Source of the DNA: Candidatus Egerieicola pullicola | Lineage (GTDB): Bacteria; Bacillota; Clostridia; Oscillospirales; Ruminococcaceae | Assembly (NCBI GenBank): GCA_018712465.1 | Contig: DVGY01000152.1 | Coordinates: forward strand, 1 to 14,604 | DNA: 14,604 nt | Reading direction: 5' to 3' | Shown: positions 7,049 through 14,088 of the stretch, piece by piece | Numbering within the stretch: position 1 is the stretch's first letter | Layout: every line of letters begins with the position of its first letter | Translations under genes and position numbers: made by a program | Notes under the pieces: generated by a model | The model's database searches: none | The model's input: the letters and a program-made list of their open reading frames with translations, nothing else | What the model was told of the DNA's origin: nothing

Positions 7049-8389
7049 ATGGCGATTACACTCAACGATAAGCATCTGGCGGGCTTTGTACGCCCCCATG
7101 AGCTGGACGGGATGGCCTCCCTGGTGAAGGCCGCCCATGAAATGCTTCACAATAAGACCGGCCTGGGCAACGACTTTTTGGGCTGGGTGGAGCTTCCCAC
7201 CAATTATGACAAAGAAGAGTTCGCTCGGATCCAAAAGGCGGCGGAGAAGATTAAAAAGGACTCCGACGTTCTGGTGGTCATTGGCATCGGCGGCTCCTAC
7301 CTGGGTGCTCGTGCCGTTATCGAGGCGCTGAAGAGCCCGTTGTACAACAACCTGCCCAAGGACACCCCGGACATTTACTTTGTGGGCTGCAACATCAACC
7401 CCACCTACTTAAACCAGATCCTCACCATCTGTGAAGGCAAGGACATCTCGGTGAATATCATCTCCAAGAGCGGTACCACCACCGAACCCGCTCTGGCGTT
7501 CCGGGTATTCAAGAAGCTGTTGGAGGACAAATACGGCAAGGAAGGCGCCAAAGAGCGGATCTACGCCACCACCGATAAAGCCAAGGGAACCTTAAAGGGC
7601 CTGGCTGACCGGGAAGGCTATGAAACCTTTGTAGTGCCCGACGACGTAGGCGGACGGTTTAGCGTGCTCACCGCTGTGGGTCTTTTGCCCATCGCCTGTG
7701 CCGGTATCGACATTGAAGCTTTGATGGCTGGCGCACGTCAGGCTCAAAACGAGTTGTGCGACACCGATCTGTCCAAGAATGACTGCTACAAGTATGCGGC
7801 TTACCGGAATATCCTGCTGCAAAAGGGCAAGAAGGTGGAGATGCTCATCTCTTACGATCCTGCCTTTGCCATGATGAACGAATGGTTCAAGCAGTTGTTC
7901 GGTGAAAGTGAAGGCAAGGATCAGAAGGGCATTTACCCCTCCAGCGCCATCTTCTCCACCGACCTGCACAGCCTGGGCCAGTTTATCCAGGACGGCAGCC
8001 GGATTATGTTTGAGACTGTGGTGAATATCCACAAGCCTCAAAAGGACTTCTTTGTAGAGGATGACCCGGAAAACCTGGACGGCTTGAATTTCCTGTCCAA
8101 CCAGAATATGAGTGTAGTCAACGAGAACGCTTTCAAGGGTACCGTGATTGCTCACACCGAAGGCGGCACCCCCAATATGATTCTGGAAATGCCCGAATTG
8201 GACGAAACCAACCTGGGCTATCTCATCTACTTCTTTGAAAAGGCCTGCGGCATCTCCGGCTATCTGCTGGGCGTGAATCCCTTCAATCAGCCCGGCGTGG
8301 AGAGCTACAAGAAAAATATGTTTGCCCTGCTGGGCAAACCGGGTTACGAAAGCGAGAAGGCCGCTCTGCTGGCTAAGCTGGGCGAGTAA
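7049..8389 (+). CDS. pgi: Glucose-6-phosphate isomerase
   Basis: 446 residues, a normal length for the short Gram-positive form. The enzyme interconverts glucose 6-phosphate and fructose 6-phosphate in the cytoplasm, linking glycolysis, gluconeogenesis and sugar-nucleotide supply. Diagnostic motifs: GIGGSYLGARA (79-89), phosphate-binding SKSGTTTEPALAFR (139-152), GGRFSV (201-206), GESEGKD (285-291, containing the expected catalytic Glu), HSLGQ (307-311) and QPGVESYK (414-421, containing the expected catalytic Lys). All key residues are present. The start at ATG 7049 has GGAGG 8 nt upstream; an in-frame ATG at 7025 has no ribosome binding site. It has its own promoter (6958-6986) and is probably co-transcribed with the P-loop gene 83 nt downstream, since no terminator separates them. 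Confidence 0.97.
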   Translation: MAITLNDKHLAGFVRPHELDGMASLVKAAHEMLHNKTGLGNDFLGWVELPTNYDKEEFARIQKAAEKIKKDSDVLVVIGIGGSYLGARAVIEALKSPLYNNLPKDTPDIYFVGCNINPTYLNQILTICEGKDISVNIISKSGTTTEPALAFRVFKKLLEDKYGKEGAKERIYATTDKAKGTLKGLADREGYETFVVPDDVGGRFSVLTAVGLLPIACAGIDIEALMAGARQAQNELCDTDLSKNDCYKYAAYRNILLQKGKKVEMLISYDPAFAMMNEWFKQLFGESEGKDQKGIYPSSAIFSTDLHSLGQFIQDGSRIMFETVVNIHKPQKDFFVEDDPENLDGLNFLSNQNMSVVNENAFKGTVIAHTEGGTPNMILEMPELDETNLGYLIYFFEKACGISGYLLGVNPFNQPGVESYKKNMFALLGKPGYESEKAALLAKLGE

Positions 8390-8472
8390 CCCAACACCCC
8401 TTTCCACCGGCAAAACGGCAAGCGGCGTCCGGAGGAGAGAGACCTACCCCGCTTGAGATTGGAGCGACAGTT

Positions 8473-8880
8473 ATGATTAAGTTGATCGTAGGGAGCAAAG
8501 GCTCCGGCAAAACCAAGACCCTCATTTCCATGTGCAATGACGCAGTGAAAAACACCGACGGCTGCGTAGTGTGCATCGAGAAGGCCATGAGCCTGCAATT
8601 CTCTATCGTGCCCCAAGTGCGGCTGATCCATGCCGACGCTTACAGCATCAGCGGTTACGATGAATTCTACGGATTCATCTCCGGCGTGCTGGCGGGCAAC
8701 TACGACATCAAGGACATCTTCGTGGACGGCATCCTGCGCATCGGCAACCGGGACCTGGACGGCCTGGGCGTGCTGCTGGATCGGATCCAGGCATTGGTCA
8801 AGGACGAAGTCACCGTAGTGGTTACCGTGTCCACCGATGTGGAAAATCTCCCTGCCAGCGTCAGCAAGTACCTGGACTAA
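8473..8880 (+). CDS. Small P-loop NTPase
   Basis: 135 residues. Residues 1-14 form a beta strand and Walker A loop, KLIVGSKGSGKT, fitting G-x-x-x-x-G-K-T. A later hydrophobic strand ending in Asp (DIFVDG) is a candidate Walker B, and VTVVVTVST is another core strand. The protein is only one minimal nucleotide-binding domain, with no recognisable partner domain, membrane segment or DNA-binding region. The start is supported by GGAG (8461-8464) 8 nt upstream. It follows pgi and is closed by the terminator at 8902-8927, so it is likely the last gene of that transcript. NTP binding is well supported; the cellular role is unknown. Confidence 0.85.
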   Translation: MIKLIVGSKGSGKTKTLISMCNDAVKNTDGCVVCIEKAMSLQFSIVPQVRLIHADAYSISGYDEFYGFISGVLAGNYDIKDIFVDGILRIGNRDLDGLGVLLDRIQALVKDEVTVVVTVSTDVENLPASVSKYLD

Positions 8881-8901
8881 TTAAAAATCACAAAAACAAA
8901 G

Positions 8902-8927
8902 CGGAGTGGGAAACCACTCCGTTTTTT
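8902..8927 (+). terminator. Intrinsic terminator after the P-loop gene, possibly bidirectional
   Basis: CGGAGTGG (8902-8909), GAAA tetraloop, CCACTCCG (8914-8921), then six T. On the minus strand the same stem is followed by CTTTGTTTTTG, so it may also end the converging lipoprotein operon whose last stop is at 8936. Confidence 0.93.
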
Positions 8928-8935
8928 CTATGGAT

Positions 8936-9799
8936 TCAGTTCCGCCATGCCGGATAGTCCAAGGCGGTGTGGATGGTATTCCGGACGCCATCCAAATAAC
9001 AGGATCGGACACAGTAATATTCCGTTTCTTCCCCAGTTTGCAGGGTGAGCTGGAAGTTGGTCCAGTTGTGGATTTTGACCAGCACTTGGCTGCCGTCCAG
9101 ATAGGTCAGCCGCAGAATCGTGGGAGTGCCGGTGTCCGCTTCTAGGTCCGGCTGAGGCTGAATTGTGGCCCGGATTCCAGCCAGCTGTGTTACCACTTCT
9201 TCCAGGTGGGGAGAGGACAGGGAGGTGAAGCTGGGGGGATACAGATTTTGATTCTCCACTTCCAGTCGGGCAAGTTGATTGGCTTGCAGATTCCCTAAGG
9301 GAGAGAGAATTTCTTGAGCCTGGGTATCAGTGAGCTGGAGAGATACGATCTGGTCGGCAGGAAAGACATAGGTGTACCGGTCCACCCTGCCGGCAAAGTC
9401 CAGTAATTCTTGTTGGGGAAGTTCTCCGGTAAAGGTGAGGATGGCAGCTTGATTGGCGGTGAGCTGGTCCACGTCCAGTGAATTGCCCCGGGCATCCAAG
9501 CAGGTCAATCCCTCCAATGGGATTTGAAAATAGAAGTCGATAACATGGTGCTGACACAGCTGAAGGTTTTCTCCATCTTCCGAGAGGATTTTCAGGTTAG
9601 AGGCGATGGAGACGGTTTCCTCTTGGTTGGCTATGTCAGGATTGACATCCGAAGGACCGTCGATGGTAGAAATGGAACCGGTGGTGATTTGGGGATGGAC
9701 GTCTCCGGGGCTCACGATTTGGCCGTGGTTAAAGCAGCCGGTAAAGGTGGTGAGCAAGGCCACGGACAACAGCAGAGGGAGAATTCGTTTTGCTTTCAT
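8936..9799 (-). CDS. Predicted lipoprotein of unknown function (second of a pair)
   Basis: 287 residues. Signal peptide MKAKR followed by a hydrophobic core, with lipobox F-T-G-C (Cys22); Phe at -3 is less usual than Leu. The mature protein starts with a Ser/Pro/Thr/Asp-rich linker to about residue 65. A beta-rich segment follows, containing the D-A-R-G-N-S-L-D-V-D-Q-L pattern seen in small OB-like domains of Firmicute lipoproteins, and then a C-terminal domain with EEVVTQLAGIRATIQPQP, LTYLDGSQ and YYCVRSCYLDG. Both regions match the upstream lipoprotein gene. SD AAGGAGGG sits in the 23-nt gap between the two genes, so they form one operon. The OB-like assignment is inference; the substrate or partner is unknown. 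Confidence 0.85.
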   Translation of the reverse strand: MKAKRILPLLLSVALLTTFTGCFNHGQIVSPGDVHPQITTGSISTIDGPSDVNPDIANQEETVSIASNLKILSEDGENLQLCQHHVIDFYFQIPLEGLTCLDARGNSLDVDQLTANQAAILTFTGELPQQELLDFAGRVDRYTYVFPADQIVSLQLTDTQAQEILSPLGNLQANQLARLEVENQNLYPPSFTSLSSPHLEEVVTQLAGIRATIQPQPDLEADTGTPTILRLTYLDGSQVLVKIHNWTNFQLTLQTGEETEYYCVRSCYLDGVRNTIHTALDYPAWRN

Positions 9800-9822
9800 T
9801 CAGAGCCCTCCTTTCGAATTCG

Positions 9823-10635
9823 TTACAGCCGCACGTTATTATATCCAAACAGATGGTTCGTCAACAGCTCCAAGTCATCCAGATAGACGGAGCGGATACA
9901 GTAATAGTTGGTTCCCTGCTCTGATTCCACTGATAGGTTGTAGCCGTCCCCTCCGAATAAAAGGGTAAGGATGCTGCCGTCGGTGAGAGTCAGGGTGATG
10001 CCGTAGCCGCCGGCAATGAAATCTTCTCCCGGCTGGGTTTGGACGGTGGCTTGGATGCCCTGGAGGTATCCTACAATTTTGTCCAGATCTTGTTCTCCCA
10101 AAGGTTGGGAATTGCCTTGAAATAGCTCCCCGCTGGCTACCTGAGCACGGGTAAGGGTTTCAAAGGGAGCGGCTTCCGGACGGGGTTCCCCGGTGAGCCG
10201 GACGGACAGGTCGTTTTCTCCTAGGCAGGTCACCCGATAGGTAAAGACGTTGCGGTCCCATTCCTGTTCAGCTGTTTCCAGAGCGGGCTGCCCCAGCTCT
10301 TTGTTCAGTTCTACCGTCACCGGAGTGCGATAGGTGAATTGTTCTACGCTGACCGGATTGCCTTGGGCGTCCTGCCAAAAGGAACTGTCGGTGTCGGGAA
10401 CAACGAGCTCATAGCGGTACAGATTGTTGGGATCGTCGCTTTGCTCCATCAATTCCAGGGTAGTGCCACGGACGTCCATCACCACCACATTGGTCAAGGT
10501 CGTGATTCCGTTTTCGTCGGTGACGGCAGAGGGAGAAGGCTGGATGGATTCTTCTGCCGGGGCGGAACAGCCGGAGAGGGAAGCCGTCAACAGAACTGCA
10601 CTGAGTAGCAGGGAAACTGTGGATTTTGCTTTCAT
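9823..10635 (-). CDS. Predicted lipoprotein of unknown function (first of a pair)
   Basis: 270 residues from the ATG at 10635. A GTG at 10644 in frame overlaps the SD (AGAAGG, 10644-10649), so the ATG 8 nt beyond the SD is preferred. Signal peptide MKAKSTVSLLLSAVLLTASL with a canonical lipobox L-S-G-C (Cys23) places it on the outer face of the membrane. A Glu/Ser/Pro linker precedes an N-terminal beta-rich domain (about 47-150) with VVVMDVRGTTLELM and DAQGNPVSVEQF (OB-like by inference). A C-terminal domain (about 170-255) holds GIQATVQTQPG, LTLTDGS and the distinctive YYCIRSVYLDD (244-254). Paralogue of the gene at 8936-9799. A minus-strand promoter lies at 10691-10719. Function unknown. Confidence 0.87.
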   Translation of the reverse strand: MKAKSTVSLLLSAVLLTASLSGCSAPAEESIQPSPSAVTDENGITTLTNVVVMDVRGTTLELMEQSDDPNNLYRYELVVPDTDSSFWQDAQGNPVSVEQFTYRTPVTVELNKELGQPALETAEQEWDRNVFTYRVTCLGENDLSVRLTGEPRPEAAPFETLTRAQVASGELFQGNSQPLGEQDLDKIVGYLQGIQATVQTQPGEDFIAGGYGITLTLTDGSILTLLFGGDGYNLSVESEQGTNYYCIRSVYLDDLELLTNHLFGYNNVRL

Positions 10636-10690
10636 GGTAGGCACCTTCTTTCTAGAGGAGTGGCGAAGTAGAATGACCTCTTTTTCTTTT

Positions 10691-10719
10691 AGTATAGCAA
10701 AAGATTGCGGTTCTTTCTA
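10691..10719 (-). promoter_or_regulatory. Likely promoter of the lipoprotein operon
   Basis: Reading the minus strand: TAGAAA (10719-10714, 4 of 6 consensus bases), 17-bp spacer, TATACT (10696-10691). The -10 is good and the -35 weak. It lies about 55 nt before the start codon at 10635. Confidence 0.55.
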
Positions 10720-10802
10720 TTGGAGGTTTTCACAAGAAAAATAGTAAAAATTGTCATATCTTACAAAGGATATTCACTGGACCGGAATCATATCCCAAAC
10801 AG

Positions 10803-10860
10803 GTGTAACCCATCCGCCTTTCTATCAAATAAGTGGGAAAAGGGGGTGGATCCGTTACAC
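10803..10860. repeat. Long imperfect inverted repeat in the lipoprotein/condensation-gene spacer
   Basis: GTGTAAC (10803-10809) pairs exactly with GTTACAC (10854-10860). After a symmetric CC/CC mismatch, ATCCGCC (10812-10818) pairs with GGTGGAT (10845-10851), allowing one G-T pair, and further G-T pairs can follow toward a loop of about 20 nt. It lies between the promoter of one minus-strand operon and the terminator of the next, outside both predicted transcripts. It could be a protein operator or a small dispersed palindromic element. Confidence 0.6.
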
Positions 10861-10878
10861 TAAATTGCGAAAAAAGGT

Positions 10879-10907
10879 AAAAAAAGAGCGTGCAAAATGC
10901 ACGCTCT
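10879..10907 (-). terminator. Intrinsic terminator of the condensation-domain gene
   Basis: On the minus strand, AGAGCGTGCA and TGCACGCTCT (plus-strand arms 10885-10894 and 10898-10907) form a 10-bp stem with a 3-nt loop, followed by seven T (plus A-run 10879-10885). It lies 12 nt after the stop codon. Confidence 0.93.
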
Positions 10908-10919
10908 GAGAAGATGGAA

Positions 10920-12287
10920 TTAGACGCGTTCAATCATTTCCCCAATGGTGATTTCCGGGTCTTCCACGGCGGTGAACAGAATCCGCATAAGGTAGTAGTA
11001 CAGTTTCTGAATGTCCTCTTTGCTGTACAGCGCAGATTGATACCGGAAGTAGAAGTCCATGCCGATGCCCAAGGGACGGTGCATTACCGTCAGGTAAATG
11101 GGCAGCACTTCGGTGCCGGCGTCGTACCAGGTAAAGCGGTAGTCGATGTGGTTGAGGCGGTCATCGCTGAGCCGCATGGGGAAGGGCTGGTAGGTCAAAG
11201 AAATGCTCTGGTACCAGGAGTTGGCGGGAGCGCCCCACTTTTCCTGAAGCATCTGATCCACCTTTAGGGAATCAAAATCCTTGTGGCGGAAAATCCGGCT
11301 TTGCAGGGCGGCGATTTTCCGTACGCCTTCCAGGAAGGTGATGTTCGGCTCCATAATGGTGCGGCAGGGGAAGACGTGGATCCGGCTGCCTCCGGCTTTC
11401 CGGTCCAGCTTGGAGGTTCGGCGGGAGACGTAGCAGCGCAGGCTGATGTCCTTTTGGCCGTCGCATTGTTTGGAAAGATAGGTCCGCAGCCCCATAAGCA
11501 GCAGGTTGTTTAAAGAAATGCCCTGTTCCTGACAGAATTCCAGCAGCCGTTCCGAGGGGTTGGGTTCCAGTACATAGGTGTCCTGGCCCACGCTCTGGTC
11601 TTTTTCTTCCTGGTAGGCCCAGCGCTTGCCGGGAGCAGTGTAGCCGGTGCCCCGGATGTCGCTGTACAGAGGTTCGCCGTCGGCCTCCACCATCTTTTCC
11701 CAGAAAGCCAGATCCTTGGCCAAACGCTTGGGATCCTTGGCGCGCTCCAGATCGTTGAGCAGAGAAGCCAGATAGGAGGTGCGTTCCGGGGGCTGGGGAG
11801 TACCCAGCACTTTGGAAGCGTACAGCTCCACAATGTCGCAAACCAGAACGATCATGGCGCAGGAATCGCAGATGGTGTGGTCGGTATGAACGTAAATGCC
11901 GTTCCAGCCTCCGGGCATGGCCACGGTGACGATTTCACACAGCGGGGCGTCCCAGCGGGTGGGGAAGGGCTGGCGGCTCCACTCCCGGAGAATGCCGTCT
12001 GCTTCTTCCCAGCTTTTCTGGGAAAAGTCTTCGTGGCGGATGGGGGTGTCGTCGGGAGGGACGATGTATTGTTCAATGTTGCCGTCTTTGTCTTGGGTAA
12101 ACCGGGTACGGGTAGATTCGTCCCGTGCCATAGCTTCTTTCACGGACTGGGCCAGCAGATTGAAGTCTACGTCCAGCTTAATCAGCAGGCTGACACAGAC
12201 GTTCAGCACCTGTTTGTGCTTGGCGCCTTGAAGCATGGTCAGCAACAAGTTTTGAGCAACGGTGATGGGATAACGCTTGAGTTCCAT
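10920..12287 (-). CDS. Stand-alone condensation-domain (NRPS C-type acyltransferase-like) protein
   Basis: 455 residues, the size of one NRPS condensation/acyltransferase fold with nothing attached. The start at 12287 (MELKRYP) has AAAGGA 8 nt upstream; the frame is open further but those ATGs lie at or before the predicted transcription start or too near the SD. N-terminal YPITVAQNLLL resembles the C1 region. The active-site segment is IYVHTDHTICDS (131-142): the normal HHxxxDG becomes D-H-T-I-C-D-S, keeping the catalytic-type His137 and Asp141 but replacing the first His and the Gly. Later SWYQSISLTYQP sits where DFGWG-like motifs are expected. No adenylation, carrier or thioesterase domain is nearby, so a NRPS role is unlikely; transfer of an acyl group to a small molecule is an inference. 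Monocistronic, with its own promoter and terminator. Confidence 0.85.
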   Translation of the reverse strand: MELKRYPITVAQNLLLTMLQGAKHKQVLNVCVSLLIKLDVDFNLLAQSVKEAMARDESTRTRFTQDKDGNIEQYIVPPDDTPIRHEDFSQKSWEEADGILREWSRQPFPTRWDAPLCEIVTVAMPGGWNGIYVHTDHTICDSCAMIVLVCDIVELYASKVLGTPQPPERTSYLASLLNDLERAKDPKRLAKDLAFWEKMVEADGEPLYSDIRGTGYTAPGKRWAYQEEKDQSVGQDTYVLEPNPSERLLEFCQEQGISLNNLLLMGLRTYLSKQCDGQKDISLRCYVSRRTSKLDRKAGGSRIHVFPCRTIMEPNITFLEGVRKIAALQSRIFRHKDFDSLKVDQMLQEKWGAPANSWYQSISLTYQPFPMRLSDDRLNHIDYRFTWYDAGTEVLPIYLTVMHRPLGIGMDFYFRYQSALYSKEDIQKLYYYLMRILFTAVEDPEITIGEMIERV

Positions 12288-12375
12288 TTTCATCATCCTT
12301 TCTATGATCCTTATGGGGAAGCATCCCTGATTTGTTTGAATGGAGTTTCTTTGCAGAGGAATCTCCTCAAATTCT

Positions 12376-12404
12376 ATTATACGGGAAGGGAAAGGGGAAT
12401 GCAA
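12376..12404 (-). promoter_or_regulatory. Sigma-A-type promoter of the condensation-domain gene
   Basis: Minus strand TTGCAT (12404-12399), 17-bp spacer, TATAAT (12381-12376). Transcription starts near 12369, giving a leader of about 80 nt and excluding upstream start codons as far as 12404. Confidence 0.8.
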
Positions 12405-12438
12405 TGGAAAAAAGGAAATAAATTGTAAAGGAACTCAA

Positions 12439-12456
12439 AAAAATCTTTAGATTTTT
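12439..12456 (-). terminator. Weak AT-rich hairpin, possible terminator of the membrane-protein gene
   Basis: AAAAATCT (12439-12446) and AGATTTTT (12449-12456) form an 8-bp, mostly A-T stem with a 2-base loop, 22 nt after the stop at 12479. Stability is low, so termination here is uncertain. Confidence 0.35.
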
Positions 12457-12478
12457 GACAGGTGTCGATAACAACAGG

Positions 12479-12853
12479 TCAGACGCTCAAGTAAGATGCC
12501 AAAGTACACAGGCAGGAAACGCCCCCCAAAACATAATGAGCCGGGGCGGATTTTTTGCTGTGCAGGCTGACTTCCCGGATCAGGGCAAAGTACAGTCCAG
12601 CTGCAATGAAGGGCAGAATGCCAAGATAGCGTTGAAGCAGATCCGGCAGGAACCGGGGTAGGAATAAGGCGTTTTGCAGCACTACCAAAACAGCGAGCAG
12701 CTGCAATACCATTCCGACCAGCAGCAGCCGGCGGGAGTCCCCTTCCCTGCGGAGACGGCGAAGAAAACAGACTAAGGTAATGATAAATTCCACCCCCAGC
12801 AACACCACAGCGGGAATGGCAAAATAGTTGAAAATATCTTTGATGGCTTCCAC
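12479..12853 (-). CDS. Small multi-pass membrane protein, unknown function, GTG start
   Basis: 124 residues from GTG 12853, chosen because AAGGAGG (12866-12860) lies 6 nt upstream. An in-frame ATG at 12907 lies upstream of the predicted transcription start (about 12899), inside the -10 element, so it cannot be used from that promoter. About four hydrophobic segments are visible: IPAVVLLGVEFIITLVCFL, LLLVGMVLQLLAVLVVL, LGILPFIAAGLYFALI and YVLGGVSCLCTLASYL. Basic loops such as RRLRREGDSRR follow the first segment, suggesting the first loop is cytoplasmic. No family is recognised and no catalytic motif is visible. It has its own strong promoter and so is probably transcribed alone. Confidence 0.75.
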   Translation of the reverse strand: MEAIKDIFNYFAIPAVVLLGVEFIITLVCFLRRLRREGDSRRLLLVGMVLQLLAVLVVLQNALFLPRFLPDLLQRYLGILPFIAAGLYFALIREVSLHSKKSAPAHYVLGGVSCLCTLASYLSV

Positions 12854-12866
12854 AAGAATCCTCCTT

Positions 12867-12884
12867 CGGCTCAAGACTGAGCCG
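12867..12884 (-). promoter_or_regulatory. Hairpin directly abutting the ribosome binding site
   Basis: CGGCTCA (12867-12873) and TGAGCCG (12878-12884) make a perfect 7-bp stem with a 4-nt loop in the short leader of the membrane-protein gene, ending at the first base of AAGGAGG. It could tune translation or protect the 5' end. Confidence 0.55.
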
Positions 12885-12905
12885 CTCTTTTCTCCAATTA
12901 CTTTC

Positions 12906-12933
12906 ATTATACACGGTTTTTAGTAGAAGTCAA
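12906..12933 (-). promoter_or_regulatory. Sigma-A-type promoter of the small membrane-protein gene
   Basis: Minus strand TTGACT (12933-12928), 16-bp spacer, TATAAT (12911-12906): close to consensus. Confidence 0.85.
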
Positions 12934-13264
12934 AGAAAATTCGAAGGAGCCAGGGAGGATTTTTGTAAAGATTTTGTAAGAGGGAGGGGAAACAGAGGAA
13001 AAAGAGGGACGATGTCTGTCAGCGCGGCATGGCAATGATGACGGTCATGGCGCTGAGCAGGCGGAAAATTCGGCAAACGGATTTGGGAAGCCTGTTAAAA
13101 TAGAGTCGGAGTACAAAGGAAAATATCATCTTATCTCAGTATGGATTTGGTAAAATGGAGGCAAATTTCCCGTCGAAGCCCATCAGTTATTTTCGGAAGG
13201 GATGTTTGGGAAAATAGTCTGGTTTTGGCCAGGAAAATCTCGCTATTTTTTTCAAAAAAAATCA
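12934..13264. other. Intergenic stretch between divergent promoters; no gene seen
   Basis: About 330 nt between the minus-strand promoter at 12906-12933 and the plus-strand promoter at 13265-13293. It is purine- and T-run-rich. The only distinct structure is an inverted repeat at 13019-13056 (TCAGCGC...GCGCTGA with an inner CATG/CATG). Short ORFs here lack convincing starts or conservation signs. Confidence 0.6.
13019..13056. repeat. Inverted repeat in the divergent intergenic region
   Basis: TCAGCGC (13019-13025) and GCGCTGA (13050-13056) are exact inverted copies, and inside them CATG occurs on both sides and can extend the stem after a 2-base bulge. No T-run follows, so it is not a standard terminator; it may be an operator. 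Confidence 0.5.
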
Positions 13265-13293
13265 TTGACAAGCCACCTCCTTTTCGGTATAAT
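13265..13293 (+). promoter_or_regulatory. Consensus sigma-A promoter of yceD-rpmF
   Basis: TTGACA (13265-13270), exactly 17 bp, TATAAT (13288-13293): a perfect match at both hexamers and spacing. Transcription starts near 13300, so the yceD leader is only about 20 nt. Such strength fits ribosomal-protein expression. Confidence 0.95.
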
Positions 13294-13320
13294 AGTTAGG
13301 CGCGCATGTGAGGTGAGTCG

Positions 13321-13809
13321 ATGCTATTGGATTTACGCAGCGTCTTTGAAACCGAGGGCTCCAAAAAAGAGTTTTCGGAAGAGCTGGACGAACGGGAATA
13401 CGAGCTGTTTGGCACCAAGCCTTTTGTGGAACGCATTTCGGTGCGGGGCGAAGTGACCAACCGGGCGGGAGTGGTAACGCTTTCGGTACAGGTTTCGTTT
13501 CCTCTGCGGGTGGCATGCGACCGCTGCCTGGAGGAGTTCACCCGGCAGTATGACTATACCTTCACCCACACCCTGGTGCGGCAGCTCCAGGATCCGTGGC
13601 AGGATTACATCCAAGTGGAGGATGGCGTATTGAACCTGGAGGAATTGATCCTCTCTGATATTTTGCTGGAGCTGCCTACCAAGCTCTTGTGCAAAGAAGA
13701 TTGTAAAGGGCTATGCCCTCAATGCGGATGCAATTTGAATCATCAGTCCTGTGATTGTAACAAAGCCTATCACGATCCCCGCTGGGATGTGTTGAACACC
13801 CTGCAATAA
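13321..13809 (+). CDS. yceD: YceD family protein (DUF177)
   Basis: 162 residues, typical for the family. In bacteria YceD is almost always encoded directly before rpmF and has been linked to 23S rRNA accumulation and ribosome assembly; here rpmF starts 33 nt after its stop. Seen in the sequence: CDRCLE in the middle (Cys pair), L-x-E-x-I-L-S-D-I-L-L-E-L-P preceding LCKEDCKGLCPQCGCNLN, then CDCN and the C-terminal DPRWDVLNTL. These Cys residues are the family's usual metal-binding-like cluster. GAGGTGA lies just upstream of ATG 13321. The promoter is perfect consensus. Confidence 0.95.
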   Translation: MLLDLRSVFETEGSKKEFSEELDEREYELFGTKPFVERISVRGEVTNRAGVVTLSVQVSFPLRVACDRCLEEFTRQYDYTFTHTLVRQLQDPWQDYIQVEDGVLNLEELILSDILLELPTKLLCKEDCKGLCPQCGCNLNHQSCDCNKAYHDPRWDVLNTLQ

Positions 13810-13842
13810 GGGTGACCGTAGTTTGAAGGAGGTGCTTAAACC

Positions 13843-14025
13843 ATGGCAGTCCCCAAGAGAAAAACATCGAAAGCCAGAAGAGACAAGCGGCGCAGCGCCG
13901 TCTGGAAACTGAAGCAGCCCGCTTTTTCTGTCTGCCCTCAGTGCGGCGAGCTGAAGGCTCCCCACAAGGTTTGCGCAAGCTGCGGCTACTACAAGGGCGT
14001 CCAGGTGCTCAAGAAAGAGGCCTAA
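13843..14025 (+). CDS. rpmF: 50S ribosomal protein L32
   Basis: 60 residues, full length. The N-terminus MAVPKRKTSKARRDKRR is the hallmark L32 basic segment that threads into the large subunit. The C-terminal half has the zinc-ribbon form CPQC...CASC (four Cys), so this is the zinc-dependent (C+) version rather than a Cys-free paralogue. A strong SD AAGGAGGT lies 9 nt before the ATG. Operon with yceD; an intrinsic terminator follows at 14089-14118. Confidence 0.98.
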   Translation: MAVPKRKTSKARRDKRRSAVWKLKQPAFSVCPQCGELKAPHKVCASCGYYKGVQVLKKEA

Positions 14026-14088
14026 GCTGCTTGTATACCGAGCCGGAATGCTCCTTAACGGATGTTCCGACGCGAAAGAAGAAGGTTT

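Noticed and set aside
12288..12404. N-terminal extension of the condensation-domain gene
   Set aside because: The extension begins inside the -35 element and crosses the predicted transcription start; the SD fits ATG 12287.
12452..12460. TTTTTGACA as a plus-strand -35 element
   Set aside because: No matching -10 follows at a usable distance and no plus-strand gene lies downstream.
12447..12914. 155-residue minus-strand ORF overlapping the small membrane-protein gene in another frame
   Set aside because: No SD, starts upstream of the predicted transcription start, and its product lacks the clean membrane-segment pattern of the overlapping frame.
13202..13456. 84-residue plus-strand ORF beginning upstream of yceD
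   Set aside because: It runs across the perfect promoter and into yceD out of frame; yceD is certain.
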